A stretch of DNA of 64,000 nt from Mycobacterium sp. Aquia_213 (lineage in GTDB: Bacteria > Actinomycetota > Actinomycetes > Mycobacteriales > Mycobacteriaceae), in assembly GCF_026625985.1 (NCBI RefSeq), contig NZ_CP113116.1:5208001-5272000 (forward strand). The letters are read 5' to 3'. The number at the start of each line of letters is the position of its first letter. The stretch's first letter is position 1. Below, piece by piece: positions 8,071-16,700 of the stretch. The translations under genes were made by a program, and so were the position numbers. The notes under the pieces were generated by a model. That model did no database searches. It was not told the DNA's origin and saw only the letters and a list, made by a program, of their open reading frames with translations.

Positions 8071-9165
8071 CTAGAGCGCGCACCCGAGCAGCACGGGCTC
8101 GGGTTCCAGTGTGATGCCAAACACGTCGCGCACCGCGTCGCGGACGGTGCGCGCCAGGGCCAGCACGTCGGCGGTGGACGCATTGCCGCGGTTGGTCAGA
8201 GCAAGCGCGTGCTTGGTGGACAACCGGCACGGCGCGGCCGGGTCGTCCGGATAGCCCTTACCGAAGCCCGCGTGCTCCACCAGCCAACCGGCGGCCAGCT
8301 TCACGCCGTCCGGTGCCGGGTAGTTCGGCACCGGGCCGTCGGTGCGGCCGGCCAGCGACTCGTAGACCTCCGGCGCGACAACCGGGTTGGTGAAGAACGA
8401 ACCCACGCTCCAGGTGTCGTGGTCGGCGACGTCGAGCACCATGCCCTTACGGGCCCGCAGGGCCAGCACCGCCTGCCGAACCGCGCGCGGGTCGGCACGC
8501 TCACCGCTGGCCACATTCAGTGCCGCAGTGAGCTCGCCATAGCGCAGCGGTGCGCTGTGGCCCGAGTCATCCAGCGCGAACTCGACTTCCAGCACGACGT
8601 CGGAAACCTGCCGGCCGCGCTTGAACATGCTGGTGCGATAGCCGAAGCCCAGCTCGCCGCCGGGTAGCCAGCGCACCGCGCCGCTGCCGCGATCCAGCAC
8701 CCGCACCCGGGTAATGGTGTCGGACACCTCCGCGCCGTACGCGCCGACGTTCTGCACCGGGGTGGCCCCGGCCGATCCCGGGATGCCGGAGAGGCACTCC
8801 AGCCCGCCCAGCCCGTGCTCGATGGCGGCGACCACGACGTCGTCCCAGACCGCGCCCGCCTCGGCGCGCACCAGGTTGCCGTCGACGGTGATCCCGCGCG
8901 TGGCCAACTGCACCGCGGTCAGGTCGGTCAGGTCGTCGGCGATCACCAGGTTGGACCCGCCGGCAAACACCAGCACCGGGCCGCGGTCACCGCCGCGGGT
9001 CACCGTGCCCAGCTCCGCCAGCACCGCGACAATCTGTTCGCTGCTCGTGCAGGTAATCAGGCGTCGCGCGATCGGTCCGACCCGCAAAGTGGTCAACGGC
9101 GCCAACGGCACCGCCTCGGCGACGCGCGCACCAGCCAAGACCGATCCGGCGTCGCTGGCTTTCAT
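8071..9165 (-). CDS. murB: UDP-N-acetylenolpyruvoylglucosamine reductase
   Basis: MurB reduces the enolpyruvyl group to lactate, giving UDP-MurNAc for peptidoglycan precursors. The 364-aa sequence has the FAD-binding segment VFAGGSNLVIADD, GIPGSAGATPVQNVGAYG, the Arg in GYRTS and the proton-donor Ser in WSVGSFFTNP. AGWLVEHAGFGKG and the C-terminal Glu region (LEPEPVLLG) are typical of type I MurB. It lies upstream of lprQ on the same strand with an 81-base gap, so these two cell-wall genes may be co-transcribed. Confidence 0.97.
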   Translation of the reverse strand: MKASDAGSVLAGARVAEAVPLAPLTTLRVGPIARRLITCTSSEQIVAVLAELGTVTRGGDRGPVLVFAGGSNLVIADDLTDLTAVQLATRGITVDGNLVRAEAGAVWDDVVVAAIEHGLGGLECLSGIPGSAGATPVQNVGAYGAEVSDTITRVRVLDRGSGAVRWLPGGELGFGYRTSMFKRGRQVSDVVLEVEFALDDSGHSAPLRYGELTAALNVASGERADPRAVRQAVLALRARKGMVLDVADHDTWSVGSFFTNPVVAPEVYESLAGRTDGPVPNYPAPDGVKLAAGWLVEHAGFGKGYPDDPAAPCRLSTKHALALTNRGNASTADVLALARTVRDAVRDVFGITLEPEPVLLGCAL

Positions 9166-9191
9166 GGCCCGTAACGGTAGCCTGACCTGCT

Positions 9192-9713
9192 ATGCCCCGC
9201 TCATTCGACTTGTCCGCAGACTATGAGGGCAGCGTCGAAGAACTTCATCGGGCGTTCGCCGAGGCCGACTACTGGCGGGCCCGGCTGGCCGACATTCCGG
9301 TCGACGAGGCAAGGCTGGAATCGATCCGCGTCGGTGGCCAACCCGGAGCCGACGGCACCATCGAAGTGGTGACACTGCAGGAAGTGCACAGCCACAACCT
9401 GCCCGCGATGGTCACCCAGCTGCACCGGGGCGATCTCTACTTCAGACGCGAGGAGACGTGGGGGCCGGTCACCGACGGCATCGCCACGGCATCCATCAAG
9501 GGCTCGATCGTGGACACCCCGGTCAACGTCTCCGGCACCGCCGAGCTGACGCCCATGGGCCGCGGCGGCGCCCGCCTGACGTTCCGGGTCAGCATCCACG
9601 TACGCATTCCCTTGATCGGCGGCAAGGTGGAGAACATCATCGGCACCCATCTGGCCGATCTGGTGAGCAGGGAACAACGCTTCACCACCGAGTGGATCAC
9701 CAACAACGCCTGA
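9192..9713 (+). CDS. DUF2505 protein (Rv0481c-like)
   Basis: This 173-aa actinobacterial protein matches DUF2505 (SRPBCC-like fold). It opens with PRSFDLSADYEGSVEELHRAFAE and has alternating beta strands through the middle. No signal peptide, membrane segment or catalytic motif is visible. A lipid- or ligand-binding START-like role is possible by fold, but no ligand is known. It is divergent from murB and is followed after 20 bases by the amidohydrolase, probably in one operon. Confidence 0.85.
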   Translation: MPRSFDLSADYEGSVEELHRAFAEADYWRARLADIPVDEARLESIRVGGQPGADGTIEVVTLQEVHSHNLPAMVTQLHRGDLYFRREETWGPVTDGIATASIKGSIVDTPVNVSGTAELTPMGRGGARLTFRVSIHVRIPLIGGKVENIIGTHLADLVSREQRFTTEWITNNA

Positions 9714-9733
9714 TCGCTCCTAAGCTGGCAGCC

Positions 9734-10564
9734 ATGCGAATCGCGTTGGCGCAAATGCTCAGCGGCAGCGATCCGGCGGCGAATCTGCAGCAGGTGCGCG
9801 AATACACCGCCCGGGCCGCGGACGCCGGCGCGACGCTCGTGGTGTTTCCCGAGGCGACCATGTGCCGGTTCGGCGTCCCGCTGGCCCCGATCGCCGAGCC
9901 GGTCGACGGACCGTGGGCGGACGGCGTCCGGCAGATCGCGGCCGACTCCGGCGTCACGGTGATCGCCGGCATGTTCACCCCGGCCGGCGACGGGCGCGTG
10001 ACGAACACGCTGATCGCGGCAGGGCGGGGCACGGACGCCCACTACGACAAGATCCATCTCTACGACGCGTTCGGCTTTACCGAGTCGCGCACCGTCGCGC
10101 CCGGCCACGAACCGGTGGTGATCACCGTCGACGGGATCGGGGTGGGGCTGACCGTTTGCTATGACATCCGCTTTCCGGAGCTCTATACCGAGCTGGCCCG
10201 GCGTGGCGCCCAGCTGATCGCCGTCTGCGCGTCCTGGGGTTCGGGTCCCGGAAAACTCGAGCAATGGACGCTCCTGGCTCGCGCCCGCGCGCTGGACTCG
10301 ATGAGCTACGTCGCCGCGGCCGGCCAGGCCGATCCCCGTGACACACTGGCCGGCTCGGGGTCGTCCTCGGGCGCGCCGACCGGGGTGGGCGGCAGCCTGG
10401 TGGCCTCGCCGCTGGGCGAGGTGGTCGCCTCGGCCGGTGCCGACCCGCAATTGGTGATCGCCGACATCGACCTCGACAAGGTCGCGAAGGCCCGGGACAG
10501 CATCGCGGTGCTCCGCAACCAGTCAGACTTTGCTCGTAGCGATAGGGCAGAATCGGTTGGGTGA
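9734..10564 (+). CDS. Carbon-nitrogen hydrolase (nitrilase superfamily, Rv0480c-like)
   Basis: The protein (276 aa) has the Glu-Lys-Cys triad: E40 in VVFPEATM, K106 in HYDKIHLYD and C142 in VCYDIRFPEL. The pattern resembles the omega-amidase / Nit1-like branch that hydrolyses deaminated glutathione or omega-amides, but the substrate here is not established. The ATG at 9734 follows the DUF2505 gene by 20 bases. The stop overlaps the next GTG as GTGA. Confidence 0.92.
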   Translation: MRIALAQMLSGSDPAANLQQVREYTARAADAGATLVVFPEATMCRFGVPLAPIAEPVDGPWADGVRQIAADSGVTVIAGMFTPAGDGRVTNTLIAAGRGTDAHYDKIHLYDAFGFTESRTVAPGHEPVVITVDGIGVGLTVCYDIRFPELYTELARRGAQLIAVCASWGSGPGKLEQWTLLARARALDSMSYVAAAGQADPRDTLAGSGSSSGAPTGVGGSLVASPLGEVVASAGADPQLVIADIDLDKVAKARDSIAVLRNQSDFARSDRAESVG

Positions 10565-11586
10565 CGAACCCACCAGGACCACCGAACGAGGGCCCGTCAT
10601 CGTGGGCTCGTGGCGGGGATCAAGGCCCGTTCGGCCCACCCCCCACTGAGCGCCCAACCGAGCGGCTGCGCCCCGCCGACGCGGGTCTGCCCCCGAACGC
10701 CGCGCCTGCGCCGGAATACCCGGCCGGCGCGGACACGCAGCAGGCCGGCTACGCACCGCCGCCCACTCCGCCGACACCTCCCACTCCGCCGACGCCTCCC
10801 ACCGAGCGGATCGCCACCCCCAGCCAAGAGCCGGAACCCGCGAGGAAGAAAAGATTTCGCGACCCGCTGTCCATCGTTCTGATCTGCGTCATCGTGGTTT
10901 CGCTGCTCATCGCGGGGCTGATCGGCGGCGAGTTGTACGCCCGCCACGTCGCCGACACCAAGGTCGCCGAGGCGGTGGCATGCGAGGTCCAGGATCAGGC
11001 CACGGCGTCGTTCGGGGTCGCGCCGCTGCTGCTATGGCAGCTCGCGACGCAGCATTTCACCAACATCTCGGTATCGACGGCGGGTAACCAGATCCGCGAT
11101 GCCAAGGGCATGAAGATCGACATCAGCATCAAGGACGTGAAGCTGGACAAGACCTCCTCGTCCAAGGGCACCATCGGATCGCTCGACGCGACCATCACCT
11201 GGACGAGTGAAGGCATCAAGGACTCGGTGCAGAACGCGATACCGGTGCTGGGCCCGTTCGTCACCAACAGCGTGACCACCCATCCTGCCGACGGCACCAT
11301 CGAGCTCAAGGGAATGCTGGACAACATCACGACCAAGCCCGTCGTGTCCGGCAAGGGACTTCAGCTCCAGATCCAGAGCTTCAATGCGCTGGGCTTCACC
11401 ATGCCGCGCGAAAGCGTCCAGTCGACGCTGGATGCGTACACCGCGAAACTGACCGCCGACTACCCGCTCGGAATTCACGCGGACAGCGTGCAGGTGACGT
11501 CGACCGGCGTGACGAGCCACTTCTCGACCCAGAACGCCACGATCCCGACCGGCGAAAACAACGACACCTGCTTCGCCAACCTGTAG
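10561..11586 (+). CDS. Membrane-anchored DUF2993 protein with Pro-rich N-terminus (Rv0479c-like)
   Basis: The 341-aa protein has a cytoplasmic Pro-rich region (residues 1-95) that includes a TPP/PPT repeat run, a Lys/Arg cluster (ARKKRFRD) and one transmembrane helix (about 103-125). An extracytoplasmic DUF2993 domain follows. DUF2993 includes LmeA, a periplasmic lipid-binding protein needed for lipomannan elongation, so a role in envelope lipid or glycolipid handling is plausible but inferred. It is coupled to the upstream hydrolase by a GTGA overlap. Confidence 0.88.
   Translation: MTNPPGPPNEGPSSWARGGDQGPFGPPPTERPTERLRPADAGLPPNAAPAPEYPAGADTQQAGYAPPPTPPTPPTPPTPPTERIATPSQEPEPARKKRFRDPLSIVLICVIVVSLLIAGLIGGELYARHVADTKVAEAVACEVQDQATASFGVAPLLLWQLATQHFTNISVSTAGNQIRDAKGMKIDISIKDVKLDKTSSSKGTIGSLDATITWTSEGIKDSVQNAIPVLGPFVTNSVTTHPADGTIELKGMLDNITTKPVVSGKGLQLQIQSFNALGFTMPRESVQSTLDAYTAKLTADYPLGIHADSVQVTSTGVTSHFSTQNATIPTGENNDTCFANL
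10762..10800 (+). repeat. 18-bp tandem repeat encoding PTPPTP units
   Basis: An 18-base unit (cccactccgccgacacct) is repeated at 10780 with one base change and followed by a partial third copy. It encodes the PPT run in the DUF2993 protein and is probably prone to slippage. Confidence 0.8.
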
Positions 11587-11596
11587 GCGCCGGGTT

Positions 11597-12265
11597 TCAG
11601 CCGAGTTCGTCGAGTACCGCCCGGGTGCCGGATAGGCCGAGCCTGGTCGCCCCGGCGTTCACCATCGCGATCGCGTCGGCGGCGGTGCGGATCCCGCCGC
11701 TGGCCTTGACCCCGAGGCGACCGCCGACGGTGTCGGCCATCAGTGCGACGGCCCGTACCGAGGCTCCGCCCGCGGGGTGAAACCCGGTCGAGGTCTTGAC
11801 GAAGTCCGCGCCGGCATCCTCGGCGGCCCGGCACACGTCCGTCAGCGTTCGTCCGTCCGAATCACCCAGCAGCACAGCCGATTCCACGATCACCTTGAGC
11901 ACGACGCCGGGTACCGCGGCGCGCACCGCCGCGATGTCGGAGCGCACCGCGTCGAGCTCACCGGCCAGCGCTGCACCGACGTCGATGACCATGTCGACTT
12001 CGCTGGCACCGGATGCCACCGCTTGGGCGGCCTCTTGGGCCTTGATCGCGGACACGTGCTTGCCGGACGGAAACCCGGCCACCGTCGCGACCCGCACCCC
12101 ACCGGTGGCCGCGGCGACCGGAACCATCGACGGGGATACGCACACCGCATAGACGCACAGGTCCGCGGCTTCCCCCAGCAGCGCGGCCACGTCGGCGCCG
12201 GTGGCCTCGGGTTTGAGCAAGGTGTGGTCGACGAGCGCCGCCAGTTGTCCTCGACTAAGTGTCAC
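11597..12265 (-). CDS. deoC: Deoxyribose-phosphate aldolase
   Basis: DeoC cleaves 2-deoxyribose 5-phosphate to acetaldehyde and glyceraldehyde 3-phosphate. The 222-aa TIM barrel has the Schiff-base Lys K157 in DFVKTSTGF, the proton-relay Lys K187 in GVKASGGIR and the Asp residues of EVDMVIDVG. The GTG start at 12265 overlaps the stop of the upstream secreted-protein gene as GTGA. Confidence 0.96.
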   Translation of the reverse strand: MTLSRGQLAALVDHTLLKPEATGADVAALLGEAADLCVYAVCVSPSMVPVAAATGGVRVATVAGFPSGKHVSAIKAQEAAQAVASGASEVDMVIDVGAALAGELDAVRSDIAAVRAAVPGVVLKVIVESAVLLGDSDGRTLTDVCRAAEDAGADFVKTSTGFHPAGGASVRAVALMADTVGGRLGVKASGGIRTAADAIAMVNAGATRLGLSGTRAVLDELG

Positions 12266-12714
12266 GAGAACGATTCTTCCGGGCCGCCGGGATTGCAACC
12301 GGAGGCGACCATCTCGGTGTCGTCGACGACGGGCCGCCACGGCTCGAGGTTCCAGCTGGTCTTGCCGGGTTGCGCCAGTTCGGCGAATTGCCAATGGCAG
12401 ACGAATTGCGCACGCATGCCGGGAGTGTCGGCGTTCGGTGCCATTGCCAGCACCTCGGCCCAGGCCTCGTCGGCCGCGCCCGCGGTGTCGGGTTGCCTGG
12501 AGGCCAGCCGCCCCGATGGCGTCGGAAAAACGCGCAGGCTGGTCAGCCGTCCCCATTGCACCCACGCGGTGTGATCGACGAACGGCGGGGAGTACGAGGG
12601 GCCGGCGGGGTTGGCCGCGCCGGTGCCGGGTTCGGCCAACGCGGTGCCGGTGACAGACACCGTGCCCAGCAGCACGACAACCGCGGCCGCGGGCACGGCC
12701 AGCAGAGCCTTCAT
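12262..12714 (-). CDS. Secreted DUF2599-type protein (Rv0477-like)
   Basis: This is a 150-aa exported protein. A signal peptide of about 27 residues ends at ALA before EPGTG. The mature part is rich in Trp and Pro and has two Cys (FVCHWQF and SGCNPGG) that could form a disulfide. HWQFAELAQPGKTSWNLEPWRP fits the DUF2599 family. Its function is unknown. It sits in the hbhA-Rv0476-Rv0477-deoC series, overlaps deoC by 4 bases and follows the membrane gene by 4 bases. Confidence 0.87.
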   Translation of the reverse strand: MKALLAVPAAAVVVLLGTVSVTGTALAEPGTGAANPAGPSYSPPFVDHTAWVQWGRLTSLRVFPTPSGRLASRQPDTAGAADEAWAEVLAMAPNADTPGMRAQFVCHWQFAELAQPGKTSWNLEPWRPVVDDTEMVASGCNPGGPEESFS

Positions 12715-12718
12715 CGCG

Positions 12719-12994
12719 TCAGCGCGACTTGCCCTGAATTTCCAGGAGTTTCGGCCGCACGTCGACCAGATACACGCCGGCCGCGCAGGCGGCAGCAGCC
12801 ATGCCGAGAACGCCGAGCCACCAGCCCAGCACGGCGGCCAGGCCCAAGATCACCAGCCAGACCGGCTTGGTCAGTTTGTCCGCGGCCGTGTAGGCGTCGG
12901 ACCGCTGCATCGCCGCATGTATGAACGCGTACACCGCCATCACCAGGACGGCGATCTGCAAGACCAACATGACGGTACCCACGGCTTGACTCAC
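12719..12994 (-). CDS. Small DUF2516-type membrane protein (Rv0476-like)
   Basis: The protein (91 aa) has an N-terminal transmembrane helix (about residues 5-27) and a second hydrophobic segment (about 45-75) around a short loop (MQRSDAYTAADKLTKP). The C-terminus is charged. It matches the DUF2516 family common in actinobacteria, with no known function. The start is GTG. It lies between hbhA and the secreted DUF2599 gene. Confidence 0.85.
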   Translation of the reverse strand: MSQAVGTVMLVLQIAVLVMAVYAFIHAAMQRSDAYTAADKLTKPVWLVILGLAAVLGWWLGVLGMAAAACAAGVYLVDVRPKLLEIQGKSR

Positions 12995-13031
12995 GCCTTA
13001 AGGGTATGTGGGCGCCGTCGTAAACGTCGAA

Positions 13032-13059
13032 TCCGAGTTGCCCCGAAGGGCAACCCGGA
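13032..13059 (-). terminator. Hairpin after hbhA
   Basis: TCCGAGTTGCCC (13032-13043), loop CGAA and GGGCAACCCGGA (13048-13059) form a 12-bp stem with one mismatch, 8 bases beyond the hbhA stop. There is no clear U tract, so it may be a weak terminator or an mRNA 3' stabiliser. Confidence 0.55.
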
Positions 13060-13066
13060 ATCCGAA

Positions 13067-13675
13067 CTACTTCTGGGTGACCTTCTTGGCCGCCGACTTC
13101 TTGGCCGGAGCCTTCTTGGCCGGGGCCTTCTTGGCGGGAGCCTTCTTGGCCGGAGCCTTCTTGGCCACTGCCTTGCCGGCCGACTCGGCCTTCTTCGGCA
13201 GCTCGATGCCGACCAGCTTGGCCGCACGCTCGCCGACGGCGCGGGTCTGCGTCGCGACGGTGCCCAGCGCCTCCTGGGTCAGCTCGACGGCCTGGTCGAC
13301 GTAGCCCTCGGCACGCGCCGTGGTCTCTTCGAACGGACGCTGGCTGCGCAGCCGCTGCAGCGCGGCCTCGCCCCGCTCGACCAGCTCGTTGTAGCGGTTG
13401 GTCGCGGCGTCCAGGTAGCCCTCGGCAGCCTTACGCAGTTCCTCGGGGGTGAAGCGCTCGCGCAGCTCGGTGAACTGCTCGGGCAGGTCCTCCTGCAGCT
13501 TGGCGATGCGAGCACGGCTCTCCTCGACCCGGCTGCGGGTGTCGGTGCGGGTGTCCTCGGCCCGGTCACGCAGGCCGGCGATGAGCTCGTTCACGGTGGC
13601 CAGGGCCAGGTCCGCTGCACCCAGGGCCGCCAGCAACGGCGCCCGCAGTTCTTCGATATTCGTGTTTTCAGCCAT
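13067..13675 (-). CDS. hbhA: Heparin-binding hemagglutinin HBHA
   Basis: HBHA is a surface adhesin that binds heparan sulfate and helps mycobacteria leave the lung; it also associates with lipid inclusions. The 202-aa sequence starts MAENTNIEELRAP from the ATG at 13675, behind AAGGAAA. It has a long coiled coil (about residues 25-115) and ends in a Lys/Ala/Pro tail with about five KKAPA-type repeats from residue 171, the heparin-binding site that is methylated in M. tuberculosis. All expected regions are intact. Confidence 0.97.
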   Translation of the reverse strand: MAENTNIEELRAPLLAALGAADLALATVNELIAGLRDRAEDTRTDTRSRVEESRARIAKLQEDLPEQFTELRERFTPEELRKAAEGYLDAATNRYNELVERGEAALQRLRSQRPFEETTARAEGYVDQAVELTQEALGTVATQTRAVGERAAKLVGIELPKKAESAGKAVAKKAPAKKAPAKKAPAKKAPAKKSAAKKVTQK

Positions 13676-13987
13676 GGTGTTTCCTTTCATGGTTGGTTGT
13701 CGTTCTCAGGTTTGTGGAATGTCTGGTTTGGAAGTCGAGGCAAGCGTCGGCTCCTCGTGCGAGGAGTAGTCAAGACCCGCGGATTGACATGGCACGCGGC
13801 TTGCCGGGAAACCTCCTGGTTGGTCGGGTCGGGTTGACGATCGAGTGGATGTCGGCGCAACGCCGCGCCTGGGGATCAGTGGGAATCGGTGCATCCTTCC
13901 CTTCTGGGTAACCCAGCGGCCGTCGGGATATACGTCACCAACGTGAGCTCAGGCGTTTTCGCAGCTGAGCCGCCCAGCCGGGCTATC
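13676..13987. other. 312-bp gene-free region upstream of hbhA
   Basis: I see no convincing gene here. The region should hold the hbhA promoter on the minus strand. It contains two compact dyads: CTCCTCG/CGAGGAG at 13751-13766 and CTGGGT-A-ACCCAG at 13904-13916. Either could be a regulator site or part of the Rv0474-like 3' end. Confidence 0.5.
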
Positions 13988-14395
13988 TCACTCGTGGTTA
14001 TCGGATTCGGGCGAACACTCCTCATGGATCGATTCGTTTTGCTGGGCAAACGAGGCGTAGATGTCGAGCAGAATCTGCTTCTGACGCTCGGTGATCGCCG
14101 TGTCGGTGATGACCGCGTCACGCACTTGACTCTTATCGCTCGGCTCGAGAATCCCGGCCCGCACATAAAGGACCTCGGCGGAAACCCGCAGCGCTTTCGC
14201 GATCTGACTGAGTACGTCGGCAGAAGGTTTGCGCAGTCCGCGCTCAACCTGGCTCAGATAGGGATTACTGACTCCGGCCAGCTCGGCAAGTTGTCGCACC
14301 GAAACCTGCGCGAGTTCACGCTGGCTTCTGATGAAGCTGCCGATGTCGGAAGCCGCAGTCGACACCTTGGCGGAGAGCGTCTCCTCCGGTGGCAT
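13988..14395 (-). CDS. XRE-family transcriptional regulator (Rv0474-like)
   Basis: The protein (135 aa) has a Cro/CI helix-turn-helix at about residues 18-72 (IRSQRELAQVSVRQLAELAG, then NPYLSQVERGLRKPS). A C-terminal part ends in a His/Glu-rich tail (EECSPESDNHE). The ATG at 14395 follows AAGGAG and gives MPPEETLSA, as in H37Rv. The M. tuberculosis protein has been described as a copper-responsive regulator; a perfect dyad just upstream here fits autoregulation. Confidence 0.92.
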   Translation of the reverse strand: MPPEETLSAKVSTAASDIGSFIRSQRELAQVSVRQLAELAGVSNPYLSQVERGLRKPSADVLSQIAKALRVSAEVLYVRAGILEPSDKSQVRDAVITDTAITERQKQILLDIYASFAQQNESIHEECSPESDNHE

Positions 14396-14450
14396 TGCGT
14401 GCTCCTTGGGTCCGATGGCCGACCTTGACAGGACCGAGCGTACGGACATG

Positions 14451-14468
14451 TGCTTGCATTTGCAAGCA
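14451..14468. promoter_or_regulatory. Perfect inverted repeat upstream of the Rv0474-like gene
   Basis: TGCTTGCA-TT-TGCAAGCA is a perfect 8+2+8 dyad placed 56 bases before the Rv0474-like start. Its size and symmetry fit a dimeric XRE regulator binding to its own promoter. Confidence 0.65.
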
Positions 14469-14481
14469 GTAGTTAGCACCC

Positions 14482-15864
14482 CTAGAAAAACAGCTGCGCG
14501 ACCGTGTAGATGACCAGCCCCGCCAGCGACCCGACCACGGTGCCGTTGATCCGAATGAATTGCAGGTCGCGGCCCACGTGCAGTTCGATCCGCCGACTCG
14601 CCTCATCGGCATCCCAGCGCTCGATCGTGTCGGTGATGATCGCGGTGATCTCAACCCCGTACTGCGACACCAGATGCTGGGCGGCCCGCACGATCCAGCT
14701 GTCGACCTTGTCGCGCAGCTCGGCATCGTCGCGCAAGGATTCCCCGATCCGGATGACGGCCTCCGCGATGCGGGTGCGCAGCGTGCTGGAGGGATCGTCG
14801 ACGCCCTCGAGCACCAACCGCTTCAGCGTCTTCCACGCCGTCGCGGCCGCATTGGCGATTTCGTCACGCGCCATCAGCTGCTCTTTGATCGCGTCGGCGC
14901 GCGCGATGGTGTCCGGGTCGTGTTGTAGATCGTCGGCGAATTCGAACAGGAAACGGGTCGCCGAACGCCGCAACTCGTGGTCCGGGTTGCGGCGGACCTT
15001 GTCGGTGAAATCCATCAGCTCGCGGTGGATGCGGTCGCCGACGAGATGGTCGATGAACCGCGGCGACCAGGTCGGCGAGTCGCGCTCGACCACTCGCTGG
15101 ATGATCTCGCCCGCATTCAGCGACCACTGAAAGGCCCGGTCGGCGAGCAGCTGAATCAGGGCTTCCTGCCGGTTTTCGGCGAGCAGCGTCGCCAGTACCC
15201 GGCCCACCGGCGGCCCCCACTGCGGTTCCGCGATACGCCGCACGATCATCCGGTCGATCACCTGCTGGACGTCCTCGTCGCGCAGCAGCTCGACGAGCAC
15301 CCGCAGCACCGTCGCGGCCTCGCTGGCCACCCGTGCGGCATGCGCTCTGTCCGAGAGCCACTTGCCGAGCCGGCCCGGCACCTGGGCGTCGCGCAGTTTG
15401 GTCTCCACCACTTCCGCCGACAGGAAGTTCTCCCGGACGAAGGTGCCCAGGCCCTCGCCGAGCTGGTCCTTCTTCCGCTTGATGATCGCGGTGTGCGGGA
15501 TCGGTATGCCCAGCGGGTGCTTGAACAGCGCGGTCACCGCGAACCAGTCCGCGAGGGCGCCCACCATGCCGGCCTCGGCGGCCGCGCCGACGTAGCCGAC
15601 CCACGCGCCCACGCTGCCGTGCGCCTGCGCCCATCGGCACGCCAGGAACACCACGGTGGCACCGACCAAAAAGCTCAGTGCCACCAGTTTCATCCGGCGC
15701 AGCCCTGTCCGCCGCTGCGCGTCCGCCTCTGGATCGGCTCCAGCGAACGACTCCGCAAACGACGTTCGAGCCCGGTCCGGCGTGGCCGGCGGCACGGTCG
15801 GCTCCGGCTGCGGGGCGGCCGAACCCGGTGCCTCGGCGCTTGGTGAGACTCTGTGTACCACCAC
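14482..15864 (-). CDS. DUF445 membrane protein (Rv0473-like)
   Basis: This 460-aa protein has a Pro-rich N-terminal tail, a hydrophobic pair near residues 58-110 (VALSFLVGATVVFLACRW, then VGYVGAAAEAGMVGALADW), the signature WFAVTALFKHPLGIPIPHTAIIK and a long helical region. It ends in a C-terminal transmembrane helix (TVVGSLAGLVIYTVAQLFF). These are hallmarks of DUF445. Its function is unknown. It is divergent from the TetR gene at 15999. Confidence 0.9.
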   Translation of the reverse strand: MVVHRVSPSAEAPGSAAPQPEPTVPPATPDRARTSFAESFAGADPEADAQRRTGLRRMKLVALSFLVGATVVFLACRWAQAHGSVGAWVGYVGAAAEAGMVGALADWFAVTALFKHPLGIPIPHTAIIKRKKDQLGEGLGTFVRENFLSAEVVETKLRDAQVPGRLGKWLSDRAHAARVASEAATVLRVLVELLRDEDVQQVIDRMIVRRIAEPQWGPPVGRVLATLLAENRQEALIQLLADRAFQWSLNAGEIIQRVVERDSPTWSPRFIDHLVGDRIHRELMDFTDKVRRNPDHELRRSATRFLFEFADDLQHDPDTIARADAIKEQLMARDEIANAAATAWKTLKRLVLEGVDDPSSTLRTRIAEAVIRIGESLRDDAELRDKVDSWIVRAAQHLVSQYGVEITAIITDTIERWDADEASRRIELHVGRDLQFIRINGTVVGSLAGLVIYTVAQLFF

Positions 15865-15889
15865 ACCATCATGTATCGCGCGGGCCAGT

Positions 15890-15900
15890 TAGTGTTACTA
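15890..15900. promoter_or_regulatory. Possible TetR operator TAGT-N3-ACTA
   Basis: TAGTGTTACTA is a short dyad in the 134-base divergent region between the DUF445 and TetR genes. TetR proteins often bind between themselves and a divergent neighbour. The dyad is short, so this is tentative. Confidence 0.35.
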
Positions 15901-15998
15901 CGCGGTTGACCGAACCCCGCCCCGATGCGCCTCATCCGCCAATACGACTCCCCCACGCCGTACTATCGGGGACGTCTAGGGAATGGGAATCGTCGACA

Positions 15999-16700
15999 GT
16001 GACAGAGCAAATCCCGGCAGTGATCGTCAAAACGGACGGTCGTAAACGGCGCTGGCATCAGCACAAGGTGGAGCGCCGCAACGAGCTGGTTGACGGCACG
16101 ATCGACGCGATTCGCCGACTCGGCCGCTACCTCAGCATGGACGAAATCGCCGCGGAGATCGGGGTTTCCAAGACCGTTCTCTACCGCTATTTCGTCGACA
16201 AGAACGACCTGACGACCGCCGTGATGCGCCGGATCGCGCAGACCACGCTGATTCCGAATATGGCCGCGGCGCTGTCCTCAAATCTCGATGGCATCGACCT
16301 GACCCGCGCCGTCATCAGCGTCTACGTCGACACCGTCGCGAACGAGCCGGAGCCGTACCGGTTCGTGATGGCCAACAGCTCGGCCAGCAAAAGCAAGGTG
16401 ATCGCCGACTCCGAGCGAATCATCGCCCGCATGATCGCGGTGATGCTGCGCCGCCGTATGGAGCAGGCCGGGATGGACACCGGCGGCGCGGAACCGTGGT
16501 CCTACTTGATCGTCGGCGGTGTGCAATTGGCCACGCACTCCTGGATGTCGAATCCGCGGATGAGCAGAGACGAACTGATCGACTACTTGACGATGCTCAG
16601 CTGGAATGCGCTGTGCGGAATCGTCGAAGTGGGCGGATCCCTGGAGAAGTTCCGCGCGGAGCCGCATCCTTCGCCGATCGTGCCGCCTCGAGAGGCTTAA
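15999..16700 (+). CDS. TetR-family regulator (Rv0472c / MadR-like)
   Basis: The protein (233 aa) has an N-terminal TetR helix-turn-helix (IDAIRRLGRYLSMDEIAAEI, then GVSKTVLYRYFVDKNDL, about residues 30-75) and a helical ligand domain. By locus and sequence it matches Rv0472c, described as MadR, an acyl-CoA-responsive repressor of the mycolate desaturase genes desA1/desA2. The GTG at 15999 gives VTEQIPAVIVKTDGRKRR. Its place beside pcaA and umaA fits mycolic acid control, although its reported targets lie elsewhere. Confidence 0.9.
   Translation: MTEQIPAVIVKTDGRKRRWHQHKVERRNELVDGTIDAIRRLGRYLSMDEIAAEIGVSKTVLYRYFVDKNDLTTAVMRRIAQTTLIPNMAAALSSNLDGIDLTRAVISVYVDTVANEPEPYRFVMANSSASKSKVIADSERIIARMIAVMLRRRMEQAGMDTGGAEPWSYLIVGGVQLATHSWMSNPRMSRDELIDYLTMLSWNALCGIVEVGGSLEKFRAEPHPSPIVPPREA

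Noticed and set aside
6781..8667. 628-codon open frame opposite lprQ and murB
   Set aside because: It crosses both genes in antisense and its composition is that of a GC-rich shadow frame.
13080..13195. Short repeated units that might suggest a CRISPR-like array
   Set aside because: They are the Lys/Ala/Pro codon repeats of the hbhA tail, in frame and without spacers.
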